Origin: Roseicella sp. DB1501
GTDB taxonomy: Bacteria > Pseudomonadota > Alphaproteobacteria > Acetobacterales > Acetobacteraceae
Direction: 5' to 3'
Assembly: GCF_013112485.1 (NCBI RefSeq)
Contig: NZ_JABFHG010000008.1
Coordinates: 62,001-126,000, forward strand
Length of the DNA: 64,000 nt
Both the position numbers and the translations under genes were made by a program. This document shows, in pieces, positions 16,185 through 24,628 of the stretch. The notes beneath the pieces were generated by a model. The model saw nothing but the letters and a program-made list of their open reading frames with translations. It had not been told where the DNA came from and did no database searches. Position 1 is the first letter of the stretch. Every line of letters starts with the position of its first letter.

Positions 16185-16382
16185 TCAGCAGCCGGTGATC
16201 CGCCCCGAGGCGATGCAGTCCTGGTAGCTGATCGTCCGCTGCACCCAGGGGAACAGCAGATAGGCGCCGCCCAGCACCGCCAGGATCACGGCGAGTCCGA
16301 TCAGGCCGATGAGGTCGGGACGGCGGCGGGGCTCGTTCTCGGGCAAGCGGGTCTCCGGCAAGGGCGGGTCGGTCGGTGGCAA
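16185..16382 (-). CDS. Small single-pass membrane protein
   Basis: A 65-residue protein: a Pro/Glu/Arg-rich polar N-terminus, one transmembrane helix (LIGLIGLAVILAVLGGAYLLF, roughly 25-44, seen as LIGLIGLAVILAVLGGAYLL) and a short C-terminus ending in CIASGRITGC. The only start in frame is TTG at 16382, 28 bases after the oxidase stop at 16411, with no clear ribosome site, so the true N-terminus is uncertain. The two-Cys tail reminds me of small alphaproteobacterial membrane proteins of unknown role. It probably shares the transcript of the upstream oxidase. Confidence 0.6.
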   Translation of the reverse strand: MPPTDPPLPETRLPENEPRRRPDLIGLIGLAVILAVLGGAYLLFPWVQRTISYQDCIASGRITGC

Positions 16383-16410
16383 GGGCGCGGGGCGCGTGAT
16401 CCGTCGCCCC

Positions 16411-17502
16411 TCACCCCTCCCACAGCACCGATCGGTCGATGCTGTCCAGATCGGGTCGCCCGGTCAGCGCCATGGCGATCTCCAGCTCGGTGCGCAGGAT
16501 CTTCAGCGCGTGGATCACGCCGACCGGCCCGCCCACCGCCAGGGCGTGGATATAAGGCCGGCCGATGAGCACCGCCCGCGCGCCGAGGGCCAGCGCCTTC
16601 AGCACGTCGGTGCCGCGCCGGATGCCGCCATCGAGCAGCAGGGGCACCCGGCCGGCGACGGTCTCGGCGATCCGCGGCAGCGCCTCGATGCTGGCCGGCA
16701 GCGTGTCCAGGCTGCGTCCGCCATGGTTGGAGACGATGAGGCCGTCCACCCCGAGCTCCACCGCCCGCGCCGCATCCGCCGGCGCCATGATGCCCTTGAG
16801 GAGCAGCGGCAGCCTGGTGGCGGCGCGCAGCCAGGCGATGTCCTGCCAGGTAGGGGCGCCATCCAGCAGGCCGCGGAAGACCTCGCTCTCCGCCGGGCTG
16901 GCGCGGTTCGGCGGCATTGGCGGCAGGCCGCGGAGATTCACCGCCTCGACGCCCGGCGGCAGGCGGAAGCCGGCGCGCTGCTCGCGGTTGCGGAGGCTGA
17001 CCGGCGCATCCACCGTCACGACGATCGCCCGGTAGCCCGCCGCCTCGGCGCGCCGGAGCAGCGCCTCGGTGAAGCCGCGGTCGTGCTGCACGTAGAGCTG
17101 GAACCAGAGCGGCGCCCTGGCCACGCCGGCGATCTGCTCGAGGCCGTGGCTCGCCTGGGTGCTGACGACCATGGGCGCGCCGATCGCCGCGGCGCCGAAG
17201 GCCGTGGCCAGCTCTCCCTCGGGATGCACCAGCCGCTGGAAGGCGACCGGCGCCAGCAGGATCGGGAAGTCCAGCGCCTGGCCGAACAGGGTGAGGCGGG
17301 TCTGCGGCTCGGGCATCGCGGCCAGGACGCGGCTCTGCAGGCGCAGCCGGTCGAAGGCGTCGCGATTGGCGCGCAGGGTCAGCTCGTCGGCGGCGCCGCC
17401 GTTGACATAGGCGGCGGCCTGGGCACTGATCCGCTGCCGCGCCGCGGGCTCGTAGTCGGCGAGGGAGACGACGTCGCTCGGGATGGGCGGGGCCTGGTAC
17501 AT
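16411..17502 (-). CDS. FMN-dependent alpha-hydroxyacid dehydrogenase/oxidase
   Basis: A 363-residue TIM-barrel flavoprotein of the glycolate oxidase / L-lactate dehydrogenase family, which oxidises L-2-hydroxy acids. The catalytic His is H260 in SNHGGRSLD, the FMN-contacting Lys is K236 (LLLKGI), the substrate-binding Tyr lies in WFQLYV, and the phosphate-binding loop is DGGIRRGTDVLKALALGA. The length agrees with soluble members that lack a membrane insert. It may be lactate, glycolate or mandelate specific; this cannot be resolved. ATG at 17502 is the family start. Confidence 0.9.
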   Translation of the reverse strand: MYQAPPIPSDVVSLADYEPAARQRISAQAAAYVNGGAADELTLRANRDAFDRLRLQSRVLAAMPEPQTRLTLFGQALDFPILLAPVAFQRLVHPEGELATAFGAAAIGAPMVVSTQASHGLEQIAGVARAPLWFQLYVQHDRGFTEALLRRAEAAGYRAIVVTVDAPVSLRNREQRAGFRLPPGVEAVNLRGLPPMPPNRASPAESEVFRGLLDGAPTWQDIAWLRAATRLPLLLKGIMAPADAARAVELGVDGLIVSNHGGRSLDTLPASIEALPRIAETVAGRVPLLLDGGIRRGTDVLKALALGARAVLIGRPYIHALAVGGPVGVIHALKILRTELEIAMALTGRPDLDSIDRSVLWEG

Positions 17503-17633
17503 CGGGGGGCGACTCTGGTGTCCTGCCCCTGACGTTGGTGGGCTTTGCCCACGGACGAAAGGGACAAGCAGGCCACTGGATACAAAGGCTGGTGGCCTGA
17601 GAGTGACGTCCGAAGGACGTCTCGATCAGGACA

Positions 17634-17700
17634 CTAGAACAGATCCCAATCAGGTGGAACCACCTGATCGGGTGAAGATGCTGCGGAAACAACAGGCTAG
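17634..17700. repeat. CTAG-bounded palindromic intergenic element
   Basis: A 67-bp segment begins and ends with CTAG and is centred on a 13-bp-arm inverted repeat at 17645-17672 (CCCAATCAGGTGG / CCACCTGATCGGG, one mismatch, 2-base loop). The layout resembles dispersed palindromic intergenic elements of alphaproteobacteria and the larger CTAG-bounded element at 44785-44891 of this window, though the two share little sequence. Confidence 0.5.
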
Positions 17701-17897
17701 GGCATTTGCCGCGAACGCGGACGAGCGAAGAACGCCCTGGCGGATCGGCACGCCACTGGAACCAAGGTCGTCGCCCCGGGGCCGCGGGTCAGTGGCAGGG
17801 CTGCGCGTGCCGGCCGGGGCGCCATGGCGCTCAATCGTCACAGGGGTTACAAAAAGACGCATTCTGGCGCCGGGCCGTATTGCCGACATTTCGCACT

Positions 17898-17916
17898 GCA
17901 ACTAATAGTCACTCGC
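17898..17916 (+). promoter_or_regulatory. Fur-box-like site upstream of the TonB receptor
   Basis: GCAACTAATAGTCACTCGC matches the classical 19-bp Fur consensus at 11 of 19 positions, in an AT-richer island 24 bases upstream of the receptor ATG. Position and neighbour (siderophore receptor) favour iron control; the sequence match alone is weak. Confidence 0.4.
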
Positions 17917-17939
17917 ATCAAGCGCATTGCGAGGACGGA

Positions 17940-20210
17940 ATGTCGAGACGGACGCTGCTGCTGTGCGGAGCTTCGCCGAGTGCCCTCGGCATGGGGCTGG
18001 CCATGGCGATCTCCGACGTGGCGACGGCACAGGTGGCACCCCAGGCCCAGGCTCAAACCCAGGCCCAAACCCAGGCCGGGACGGCAGCGCCGTTCCCCTC
18101 TCCCACCATCGCCTTGCCGACCCTCGACGTCCAGGCGCAGGAGCCGGCGAACACCCTGCAGCGCGGCACCGGCGTGAGCCGCCTGCCGGGCACGGTGCAG
18201 GAGACGCCGCAGACCATCAACGTGATCCCGCGCGAGATCCTCGAGCAGCAGAACGTCACGACGCTCGACCAGGCGCTGCGCAACGTCCCCGGCATCACCT
18301 CCTCGATCGGCGAGGGCAATGGCGGTGTCAACGGCGATCAGTTCCGCATCCGCGGCTTCAACGCGCAGAACGACGTCTATGTGGACGGGCTGAAGGATTT
18401 CGGCTCCTACACGCGCGACGCCTTTAATTTCGACAGCATCGCGGTGCTGAAGGGGCCCTCGGCCACGACCTTCGGCCAGAACAATGTCGGCGGCGCGATC
18501 AACATCAACACCAAGACGCCCTTCCTCGGCAACAGCTACGGCGGCAGCCTCACCGGCGGCATGGGGCCGCTCTACCGCGGCACCATCGACGTCAACCGGC
18601 AGATCGACAGCACCACCGCCGTCCGCCTGAACCTGATGGGCAATTACAACGGGGTGGTGGACCGCGATAAGGTCGATTCCGGCCGCTTCGGCATCGCGCC
18701 CTCGATCGCCTTCGGGCTCGGCACCAACACCACCCTGACCGTCGATTACCTTCATCTGGAGGACCGACGCACTCCCGACTACGGCGTGCCCATCGTGACC
18801 GCACCGGGCCAGACGGTCAGCCGGCCGGCCACGGAATACGGGCTCAGCCGGAAGAACTGGTACGGCATCGACCTCGACCGCGACGACGTCACGGCGGACC
18901 GCGTCACCGCCCGGCTGCGCTACGTGCCGAATGACTGGCTGACCGTGACCAACGACACGCGCTTCGGCTATGTGACGCGCGATTTCGCCACCTCGCCCCC
19001 GACCTGCGACGCCACCTGCAACGCCCTGTTCTTCTCGCCCAGATCGGCCTTGGCGCGCGTGGCCTACAGCGGCGGCATCTCGCCCTATCACCAGGAAACC
19101 TGGGGCGTGCAGAATGTCACCACCGCCGTGGCGCGCTTCACCACCGGGCCCTTCCGGCACGAGACCACCTTCGGGCTCGATGGCTGGCTGCAGCATGACG
19201 AGCGCACCGGCTATGCCTACAACGCGACCCGTACCAACACCCTGGTGAATCCAAGCCACGCCAACGGCATCTACCGGATCGTGGCGGCAACCGGCGCCAA
19301 TATGCGCGAGACGGACCAGCGCTACATCGGGGGCTTCCTGATCGAGCGGATGTGGCTGACGCCGCAGCTCTCGGTCATTGGCGGCGTGCGGGTCAGCAAT
19401 TACGACATCGACTACAAGACCTACGGCAACGGCGCGGCCACGACCCTCATCTCCTCGAACGACACCTTCGCCGATCCGCGCGCCAGCCTGGTCTACGAGC
19501 CGACGAGCAGCCAGACCTACTACTTCTCCTACGCCACCTCCCACAGCCCGCCCGGTTCCTACATCACCACCTTGCCGGCGACCTTCACGGCCGGCAACAG
19601 CGGCCTCTCGCCCGAGACCAACACCATCTACGAGCTCGGCGCCAAGATCAGCCTGATCGAGAACCGCCTCGGCCTCTACGGCGCGCTCTACCGCATCGAG
19701 AAGGGCAATGCCTTCGTGGCGGACCCCATCTCCGGCACGATCACCCAGTCGGGCGACGAGCAGCGCAACCAGGGCATCGAGATCGGCGTGACCGGCCTCA
19801 TCACCCGCGATTGGGCGATCACCGCCAACTACACGCACATGGACAGCGAAACGACGAAGTCGAGCACCGCGGCCAATGTCGGCAAGCGCGTTCAGTATGT
19901 TCCGGAGCATGCGGCCGCGGTCTGGACGACCTACGAGGCGCTGCGCGACACGCCCTATCAGTTCACGCTGGGCGGCGGCATCACCTACCGCGGCCAGGTC
20001 TATCTGAATGCGGCCAATACCGCCGAAGTGCCGGCGAATTTCAGCCTGGATGCGTTGATCTCGCATAATTTCGGCGAGCGGCGGCAGTGGCGCGTGGCCG
20101 TCAACGGCTACAACCTGACGAACGAGCTGAACTACGACTCGCTCTTCGGCAATCGCGCCATTCCTTCGGCTGGACGCACGGTGCTCGTCAGCCTCTCCGC
20201 CGTGTATTAA
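17940..20210 (+). CDS. TonB-dependent siderophore receptor
   Basis: A 756-residue outer-membrane receptor. A signal peptide (about 1-31) is followed by a Gln/Ala repeat (QAQAQTQAQTQAG), a TonB-box-like strand LPTLDVQAQE, the plug domain (ETPQTINVIPREILEQQN, VPGITSSIGEGNGG, FRIRGFNAQNDVYVDGLKD, LKGPSATTFGQNNVGGAINI) and a 22-strand-type barrel ending in the aromatic V-S-L-S-A-V-Y. This is the TIGR01783-like family for ferric hydroxamate or catecholate siderophores. Start is ATG 17940 with GAGGA upstream. The next gene is a PiuC-type hydroxylase, the common partner of such receptors. Iron control is suggested by a Fur-like site. Confidence 0.93.
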   Translation: MSRRTLLLCGASPSALGMGLAMAISDVATAQVAPQAQAQTQAQTQAGTAAPFPSPTIALPTLDVQAQEPANTLQRGTGVSRLPGTVQETPQTINVIPREILEQQNVTTLDQALRNVPGITSSIGEGNGGVNGDQFRIRGFNAQNDVYVDGLKDFGSYTRDAFNFDSIAVLKGPSATTFGQNNVGGAININTKTPFLGNSYGGSLTGGMGPLYRGTIDVNRQIDSTTAVRLNLMGNYNGVVDRDKVDSGRFGIAPSIAFGLGTNTTLTVDYLHLEDRRTPDYGVPIVTAPGQTVSRPATEYGLSRKNWYGIDLDRDDVTADRVTARLRYVPNDWLTVTNDTRFGYVTRDFATSPPTCDATCNALFFSPRSALARVAYSGGISPYHQETWGVQNVTTAVARFTTGPFRHETTFGLDGWLQHDERTGYAYNATRTNTLVNPSHANGIYRIVAATGANMRETDQRYIGGFLIERMWLTPQLSVIGGVRVSNYDIDYKTYGNGAATTLISSNDTFADPRASLVYEPTSSQTYYFSYATSHSPPGSYITTLPATFTAGNSGLSPETNTIYELGAKISLIENRLGLYGALYRIEKGNAFVADPISGTITQSGDEQRNQGIEIGVTGLITRDWAITANYTHMDSETTKSSTAANVGKRVQYVPEHAAAVWTTYEALRDTPYQFTLGGGITYRGQVYLNAANTAEVPANFSLDALISHNFGERRQWRVAVNGYNLTNELNYDSLFGNRAIPSAGRTVLVSLSAVY

Positions 20211-20220
20211 GGGCGGGACA

Positions 20221-20242
20221 GCCCGCCGGATGGCCGGCGGGC
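20221..20242 (+). promoter_or_regulatory. Stem-loop between TonB receptor and hydroxylase genes
   Basis: GCCCGCCGG and CCGGCGGGC (9-bp perfect arms, 4-base loop) sit 10 bases after the receptor stop and just ahead of the GGAGGTGAT ribosome site of the next gene. No T run follows. It may stabilise the receptor mRNA or partly terminate transcription, giving less hydroxylase than receptor. Confidence 0.5.
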
Positions 20243-20258
20243 ATACGGAGGTGATGGG

Positions 20259-20945
20259 ATGCTGATCCGGATCCCGCAGGTGCTCTCCCCCGAGGAGGTG
20301 GCGCAGTGCCGCCGCGTCCTCGAGGCCGCCGCCTGGGCGGATGGGCGGCAGACCGCCGGCGAGCAGTCGGCCAAGGCGAAGTTCAACCTTCAGGTGCCGG
20401 AGGACAGCCGCGCCGCCCGCGAGCTCGGCGACATCATCCTGCGGGCGCTGGGCCGGGCGCCGCTCTTCACCTCGGCGGCCCTGCCGCTCCGCGTCTATCC
20501 GCCGATGTTCAACCGCTACGACGAGGGCATGAAATTCGATGCCCATGTCGACAACGCCATCCGCTACGTGCCGGGGACGAACGGCTTCCGCATCCGCGCC
20601 GATGTCTCCTCCACCCTCTTCCTCACCGATCCGGCGGCCTATGAGGGCGGCGAGCTGGTGATCGAGGACACCTACGGCTCGCATGCGGTGAAGCTGCCGG
20701 CCGGCGACCTCGTGGTCTATCCCGCCACCAGCCTGCACCGGGTGAACCCGATCACCCGCGGCAGCCGCTGGTCCTCCTTCTTCTGGACCCAGTCCCTGGT
20801 GAAGGACGACGGCAAGCGCGCCTTCCTCTACGACATGGACATGGCCATCATCGGCCTGCGGCAGGCCCTGCCGGACGACCATCCGAGCGTGCTGTCCCTC
20901 ACCGCCAGCTACCACAACCTGCTGCGCCGCTGGTCGGAGATGTAG
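20259..20945 (+). CDS. PiuC/YbiX-type PKHD hydroxylase, Fe(II)/2-oxoglutarate-dependent
   Basis: A 228-residue member of the Fe2+-dependent dioxygenases found next to siderophore receptors. The iron ligands are H96 and D98 (FDAHVDNA) and H160 (TSLHRVNP); R170 (ITRGSR) would bind 2-oxoglutarate. PTSLF-like core strands ([20 protein letters not shown], seen as SSTLFLTDP and YEGGELVIE) match the family. The molecular substrate of PiuC proteins is not settled. A strong GGAGGTGAT ribosome site precedes the ATG. It is likely co-transcribed with the receptor. Confidence 0.9.
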   Translation: MLIRIPQVLSPEEVAQCRRVLEAAAWADGRQTAGEQSAKAKFNLQVPEDSRAARELGDIILRALGRAPLFTSAALPLRVYPPMFNRYDEGMKFDAHVDNAIRYVPGTNGFRIRADVSSTLFLTDPAAYEGGELVIEDTYGSHAVKLPAGDLVVYPATSLHRVNPITRGSRWSSFFWTQSLVKDDGKRAFLYDMDMAIIGLRQALPDDHPSVLSLTASYHNLLRRWSEM

Positions 20946-21002
20946 CCCCCCTTCCCCACCCCCCGCTCCCATACCCCCGTTCCCATAACCCCCGTTCCCC
21001 CT
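20946..21002 (+). repeat. C-rich tract with tandem 14-15-bp repeats (G-quadruplex/i-motif potential)
   Basis: After the hydroxylase stop the + strand carries eight runs of three to six C separated by 1 to 4 bases. Inside it CCCCCGYTCCCATA(A) is repeated at 20960-20973 and 20974-20988 with a partial third copy to 21001. The minus strand is correspondingly G-rich with runs suited to a quadruplex. It lies 46 bases before the next ATG. Confidence 0.7.
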
Positions 21003-21048
21003 GGGGCTGCCGGTGCTAGGCTGGCGCCAAACGCTTCAGGGGAACGCC

Positions 21049-22797
21049 ATGCCGGACCATGCCGGGCACAGCAGCAACGCCACCGTCGCCTTCCGCCTCG
21101 CCGAGGCCTTCCGCCGCCACGGCGTGACGCTCACCTTCGGCCAGAGCCTGCCGAGCGCCTTCCACCTGGCCAGCCCGCATCTCGGCATCGACCAGAAGGT
21201 CTACCGGCAGGAGAATGCCGGCGGCACCATGGCCGATGGCTATGCCCGCATCTCGCGCAAGGTCGGCGTCGTCACCGCCCAGAACGGCCCGGCCGCGACG
21301 CTGCTGGTGGCGCCGCTGGCCGAGGCGCTGAAGGCCAGCATCCCGATCCTCGCCCTGGTGCAGGAGGTGACGCGCGACGCGACCGACCGCAACGCCTTCC
21401 AGGAGCTCGACCATCTCGGCATGTTCGCCCCGGTCGCCAAATGGGTGCGGCGGATCGACCGCGCCGACCGGCTGGACGACTATGTGGACATGGCCTTCAC
21501 CGCCGCCGCCTCCGGCCGCCCCGGCCCGGCGGTGCTGCTGGTGCCGGCCGACCTGCTGACCGAGGGGGCGGCACCCCTCTCCTCCCTGCTCCGCCCGCGC
21601 GCCCTCTCGCTCGGCCGGGTGCCGCTGGATCGGGTGCTGGCCGATCCGGCCGCCATCGCCGCCGCCGCCGATGCGCTGGCCGCGGCCAAGCATCCGCTGG
21701 TCGTCGCCGGCGGCGGCGTGCATCTCTCGGATGCCGCGGGCGAGCTGGCGGCGCTGCAGGAGCGGGCGCATCTGCCGCTCGCCACCACCGTCATGGGCAA
21801 GGGCGCGGCGGACGAGACGCATCCGCTCACCCTCGGCGTCATCGGCTATGTCATGGGCCAGGGCAGCCGCACCCAGGCGCTGCGGCCGATGGTGGACCGC
21901 GCCGACCTGGTGCTGCTGGTCGGCAACCGCACCAACCAGAACGGCACCGATAGCTGGAAGCTGTTCGGGCCGGAGACGCGCTTCATCCATCTCGACCTGG
22001 ACCCGATGGAGGTCGGCCGGAATTACGAGGCGATGCGGCTGGTGGGCGACGCCAAGCTCACCCTCGCCGCGCTGACCGAGGCGCTGGCGGCGCGCGACCT
22101 CGCCGCCCGCAAGGCGGCCCGGCCGGGGCTGGAGGCGGAGATCGCCGCCGGCCTCGCCGCCTGGCGGAAGACCATCGCCGGCGTCACCACCCGCGACGCC
22201 CCCCTCCCCCGGCCGGAGCGGCTGATGGCGGAGCTGGATGCGCTGCTGGCGCCGGAGGATATCGTCGTCGCCGACGCCTCCTATTCCTCGATCTGGATCG
22301 CCAACTACCTCACCGCCCGGCGGCCCGGGCAGCGCTTCCTGACGCCACGCGGCATCGCCGGCCTCGGCTGGGGCCTGCCCATGGCGATCGGCGCCCGCAT
22401 CGCCGCCGAGGAGGCGGGCTCCAAGGCGCGCGTCGTCTGCCTCTGCGGCGATGGCGGCTTCGGCCATAGCTGGGCCGAGCTGGAGACGCTGCGGCGGCTC
22501 GACCTGCCGGTGGTCACGCTGGTGCTGAACAACGGCATTCTCGGCTACCAGAAGCATGCCGAGGAGGTGAAATTCGGCGAGCACACCAAGGCGGTGAACT
22601 TCACCGCCGTGGACCACGCCGCCATCGCCCGCGCCTGCGGCGTCGAGGGGGTGCGGGTGGAGCGCAGCGCCGACATCCCCGGCGCCCTCAAGACGGCGCT
22701 GGCGGCGCGGCATCCGGTGCTGATCGACATGCTGACCGATCCGGACGCCAAGCCGCCCATCTCCTTCTATGCCGGCCACTATCCGGAGCCCTTCTGA
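21049..22797 (+). CDS. Thiamine-diphosphate enzyme of the acetolactate synthase-like family
   Basis: A 582-residue three-domain ThDP enzyme (PYR, central, PP). The catalytic Glu that activates thiamine is E55 in RQENAGG; the ThDP/Mg motif is GDGGFGHSWAELETLRRLDL near 467 ending in LNNGILGYQKHAEE. The family includes acetolactate synthase, benzoylformate decarboxylase and related 2-keto-acid carboligases; a FAD-binding role of the central domain cannot be judged. ATG 21049 lies behind AGGGG. Its TGA overlaps the ATG of the zinc alcohol dehydrogenase, and a third oxidoreductase follows, so the product likely feeds those enzymes. Confidence 0.88.
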   Translation: MPDHAGHSSNATVAFRLAEAFRRHGVTLTFGQSLPSAFHLASPHLGIDQKVYRQENAGGTMADGYARISRKVGVVTAQNGPAATLLVAPLAEALKASIPILALVQEVTRDATDRNAFQELDHLGMFAPVAKWVRRIDRADRLDDYVDMAFTAAASGRPGPAVLLVPADLLTEGAAPLSSLLRPRALSLGRVPLDRVLADPAAIAAAADALAAAKHPLVVAGGGVHLSDAAGELAALQERAHLPLATTVMGKGAADETHPLTLGVIGYVMGQGSRTQALRPMVDRADLVLLVGNRTNQNGTDSWKLFGPETRFIHLDLDPMEVGRNYEAMRLVGDAKLTLAALTEALAARDLAARKAARPGLEAEIAAGLAAWRKTIAGVTTRDAPLPRPERLMAELDALLAPEDIVVADASYSSIWIANYLTARRPGQRFLTPRGIAGLGWGLPMAIGARIAAEEAGSKARVVCLCGDGGFGHSWAELETLRRLDLPVVTLVLNNGILGYQKHAEEVKFGEHTKAVNFTAVDHAAIARACGVEGVRVERSADIPGALKTALAARHPVLIDMLTDPDAKPPISFYAGHYPEPF

Positions 22798-23828
22798 TGC
22801 TGGCCCTGCGCAAGACCGCCGCCGCCTTCGGCCTGGAATTCCAGGAGATCCCCGAGCCGCCGCCGCCCGGGCCGGGCGAGGTGGTGGTCCGGGTCGATGC
22901 CGTCGGCATCTGCGGCTCGGACGTGCATGCCTATGAGTGGACCGAGGGCTACGGCTTCATGGTGCCGCACCTGCCGCTCAGCATGGGGCACGAGTTCTGC
23001 GGCACCATCACCCGCAACGGCACCGGCTCGGGCTTCGCCGAGGGCGACCGGGTCGCCGTCATCCCCTTCGTCTTCTGCGGCCATTGCGCCCGCTGCCGCG
23101 CCGGCGACACGCGCAATTGCCTGCAGCGCCAGGGGATCGGCCTGACCCGCGACGGCGGCTTCCAGCGCGAGGTTCGCATCCCCGCGCGCTGCTGCGTCGC
23201 CCTGCCGGCCGGGCTCGAGCCCGAGCTGGCGGCGCTCGCCGAGCCGCTCGGCGTCGGCGCCGAGGCGGTGCTGACCGGCGAGGTCGGCCTCGGCGACACG
23301 GTGCTGGTGCTGGGGCCGGGAACGATCGGCCAGGCCATCGCCCTCTTCGCCCGGCTCGCCGGCGCCGCCCGGGTGATCGTCGCCGGCCGCGCCGATGCGC
23401 CGCGCTTCGAGGTGCTGCGGGCGCTCGGCTTCGCCGATCTGGTCGATGTCGCCGAGGGCCCGCTGCAGGAGCAGGTGCTGGCGCTCACCGGCGGCCGCGC
23501 CGTCGATGTGGTGCTGGAGGCGACCGGCGTGCCGCAGAGCCTGAACGAGGGGCTCGGCGTGTTGAAGAAGGGCGGCGTCATCGTCGCCGCCGGCATCCAT
23601 GCCGCGCCGCTCACCCTGGCGCTGACCGATTTCGTCCGCATGCGCCACCAGCTCCGCGCCAGCCACGGCGCCGAGCGCCGCACCTGGGACCGGGTGCTGG
23701 CGCATCTCGGCCGCGACCCGGAGGGATTCCGGCCGATGATCACCCACCGGATGCCGCTCGAGCGCGGGCTCGAAGGCTTCGAGCTCGCCCGGCAACGGGC
23801 CGCCAGCAAGGTGATCCTGACCCCATGA
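22797..23828 (+). CDS. Zinc-dependent medium-chain dehydrogenase
   Basis: A 343-residue MDR enzyme of the sorbitol / threonine dehydrogenase type. The catalytic zinc site is C-G-S-D-V-H near 39-44 with GHEFCG near 63; the structural zinc cysteines are CGHCARCRAGDTRNC near 94-108 (four Cys). The NAD-binding loop is VLGPGTIGQAIA. It oxidises a secondary alcohol or polyol; substrate unknown. ATG and the previous TGA share bases (TGATG), and its own TGA overlaps the next ATG (ATGA), showing tight coupling in a three-gene operon. Confidence 0.9.
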   Translation: MLALRKTAAAFGLEFQEIPEPPPPGPGEVVVRVDAVGICGSDVHAYEWTEGYGFMVPHLPLSMGHEFCGTITRNGTGSGFAEGDRVAVIPFVFCGHCARCRAGDTRNCLQRQGIGLTRDGGFQREVRIPARCCVALPAGLEPELAALAEPLGVGAEAVLTGEVGLGDTVLVLGPGTIGQAIALFARLAGAARVIVAGRADAPRFEVLRALGFADLVDVAEGPLQEQVLALTGGRAVDVVLEATGVPQSLNEGLGVLKKGGVIVAAGIHAAPLTLALTDFVRMRHQLRASHGAERRTWDRVLAHLGRDPEGFRPMITHRMPLERGLEGFELARQRAASKVILTP

Positions 23829-24601
23829 GCGCCCCTGAGACCCCGGTGCAGGATCGCCTCGCCCTCGTCACCGGCGCGGCGCGCGGCATCGGCGCCGGCA
23901 TCGCCGCGAAGCTCGCCGCGCTCGGCCATCCCGTGGTGCTCGCCGATGTCATCCCGGAGGTGGAGGCGACCGCCGCCGGGCTGCGCGAGCGGGGGCACCG
24001 GGCCCGCGCCATCCGGCTCGACGTGGCGGATGAGGCGGCGGTCGCCGCCCTGCCCATCGCCCTTGGCGAGGACTGGCAGCGGCTCGGCATCGTCGTGAAC
24101 AATGCCGGCATCTCCCCCAAGGGGCCGGATGGGCGGGCGCGCAAGATCCGCGACATGCCGGCCGAGGAATGGCGGCGGGTGCTGGCGGTGAACCTCACCG
24201 GCGCCTTTCTCGTCTCCCAGGCTTGCCTGCCGCCGCTGCGTGCCCGGCGCTGGGGGCGGATCATCATGATCACCAGCCAGGCGGCGCGGGCGAAGAGCCA
24301 GATCGCCGGGGCGCATTACGCCGCGGCCAAGACCGGGCTGATGGGCTTCGCCCGCAGCCTCGCCGTGGAATGCGGCCCGGACGGCATCACGGTGAACAGC
24401 ATCGCCCCCGGCCGGATCGACACGCCGATGGCGCGTGGCACCACCGATGCGGCCAATGCCGCCTTCCTCACCCAGATCCCGGCCGGCCGGCTCGGCACGC
24501 CGGAGGATGTGGCGGAGGTCGCGGCCTTCCTCGCCTCGGAGGCCGCCGGCTACCTCAGCGGCGCCACGATCGATGTCGGCGGCGGCAGCTTCATGCCCTG
24601 A
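23825..24601 (+). CDS. Short-chain dehydrogenase/reductase, third gene of the ThDP operon
   Basis: A 258-residue classical SDR with TGAARGIG (cofactor loop), VNNAGISPKG, catalytic Ser in ITSQAA and Y-A-A-A-K, then the substrate-side IAPGRIDTPMARG. The C-terminal GATIDVGGGSFMP is typical of sugar- or polyol-acting FabG-like SDRs. It overlaps the zinc dehydrogenase by four bases. Together the three genes look like a short route that oxidises a polyol or hydroxyketone and cleaves or condenses it with the ThDP enzyme; this is inference. Confidence 0.9.
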   Translation: MSAPETPVQDRLALVTGAARGIGAGIAAKLAALGHPVVLADVIPEVEATAAGLRERGHRARAIRLDVADEAAVAALPIALGEDWQRLGIVVNNAGISPKGPDGRARKIRDMPAEEWRRVLAVNLTGAFLVSQACLPPLRARRWGRIIMITSQAARAKSQIAGAHYAAAKTGLMGFARSLAVECGPDGITVNSIAPGRIDTPMARGTTDAANAAFLTQIPAGRLGTPEDVAEVAAFLASEAAGYLSGATIDVGGGSFMP

Positions 24602-24628
24602 TCGGGACCGGATCGGCGGCTGTCCGCA

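Larger units (their letters stand above)
17503..17939. other. 437-bp non-coding gap between divergent genes
   Basis: It must hold the promoters of the oxidase (leftward) and the TonB receptor (rightward). It contains three small hairpins (GTGGGC/GCCCAC at 17538-17552, GGCCAC/GTGGCC at 17571-17597, GACGTCC/GGACGTC at 17605-17621), the CTAG-bounded repeat at 17634-17700 and a Fur-box-like site at 17898-17916. No convincing gene was seen. Confidence 0.6.

Noticed and set aside
17847-20972. A very long open frame antisense to the TonB receptor and hydroxylase genes
   Set aside because: The translation is rich in Gly, Ala, Arg, Asp and His without any domain, as expected for the complement of GC-rich codons. 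The sense strand has complete, recognisable proteins with good starts.
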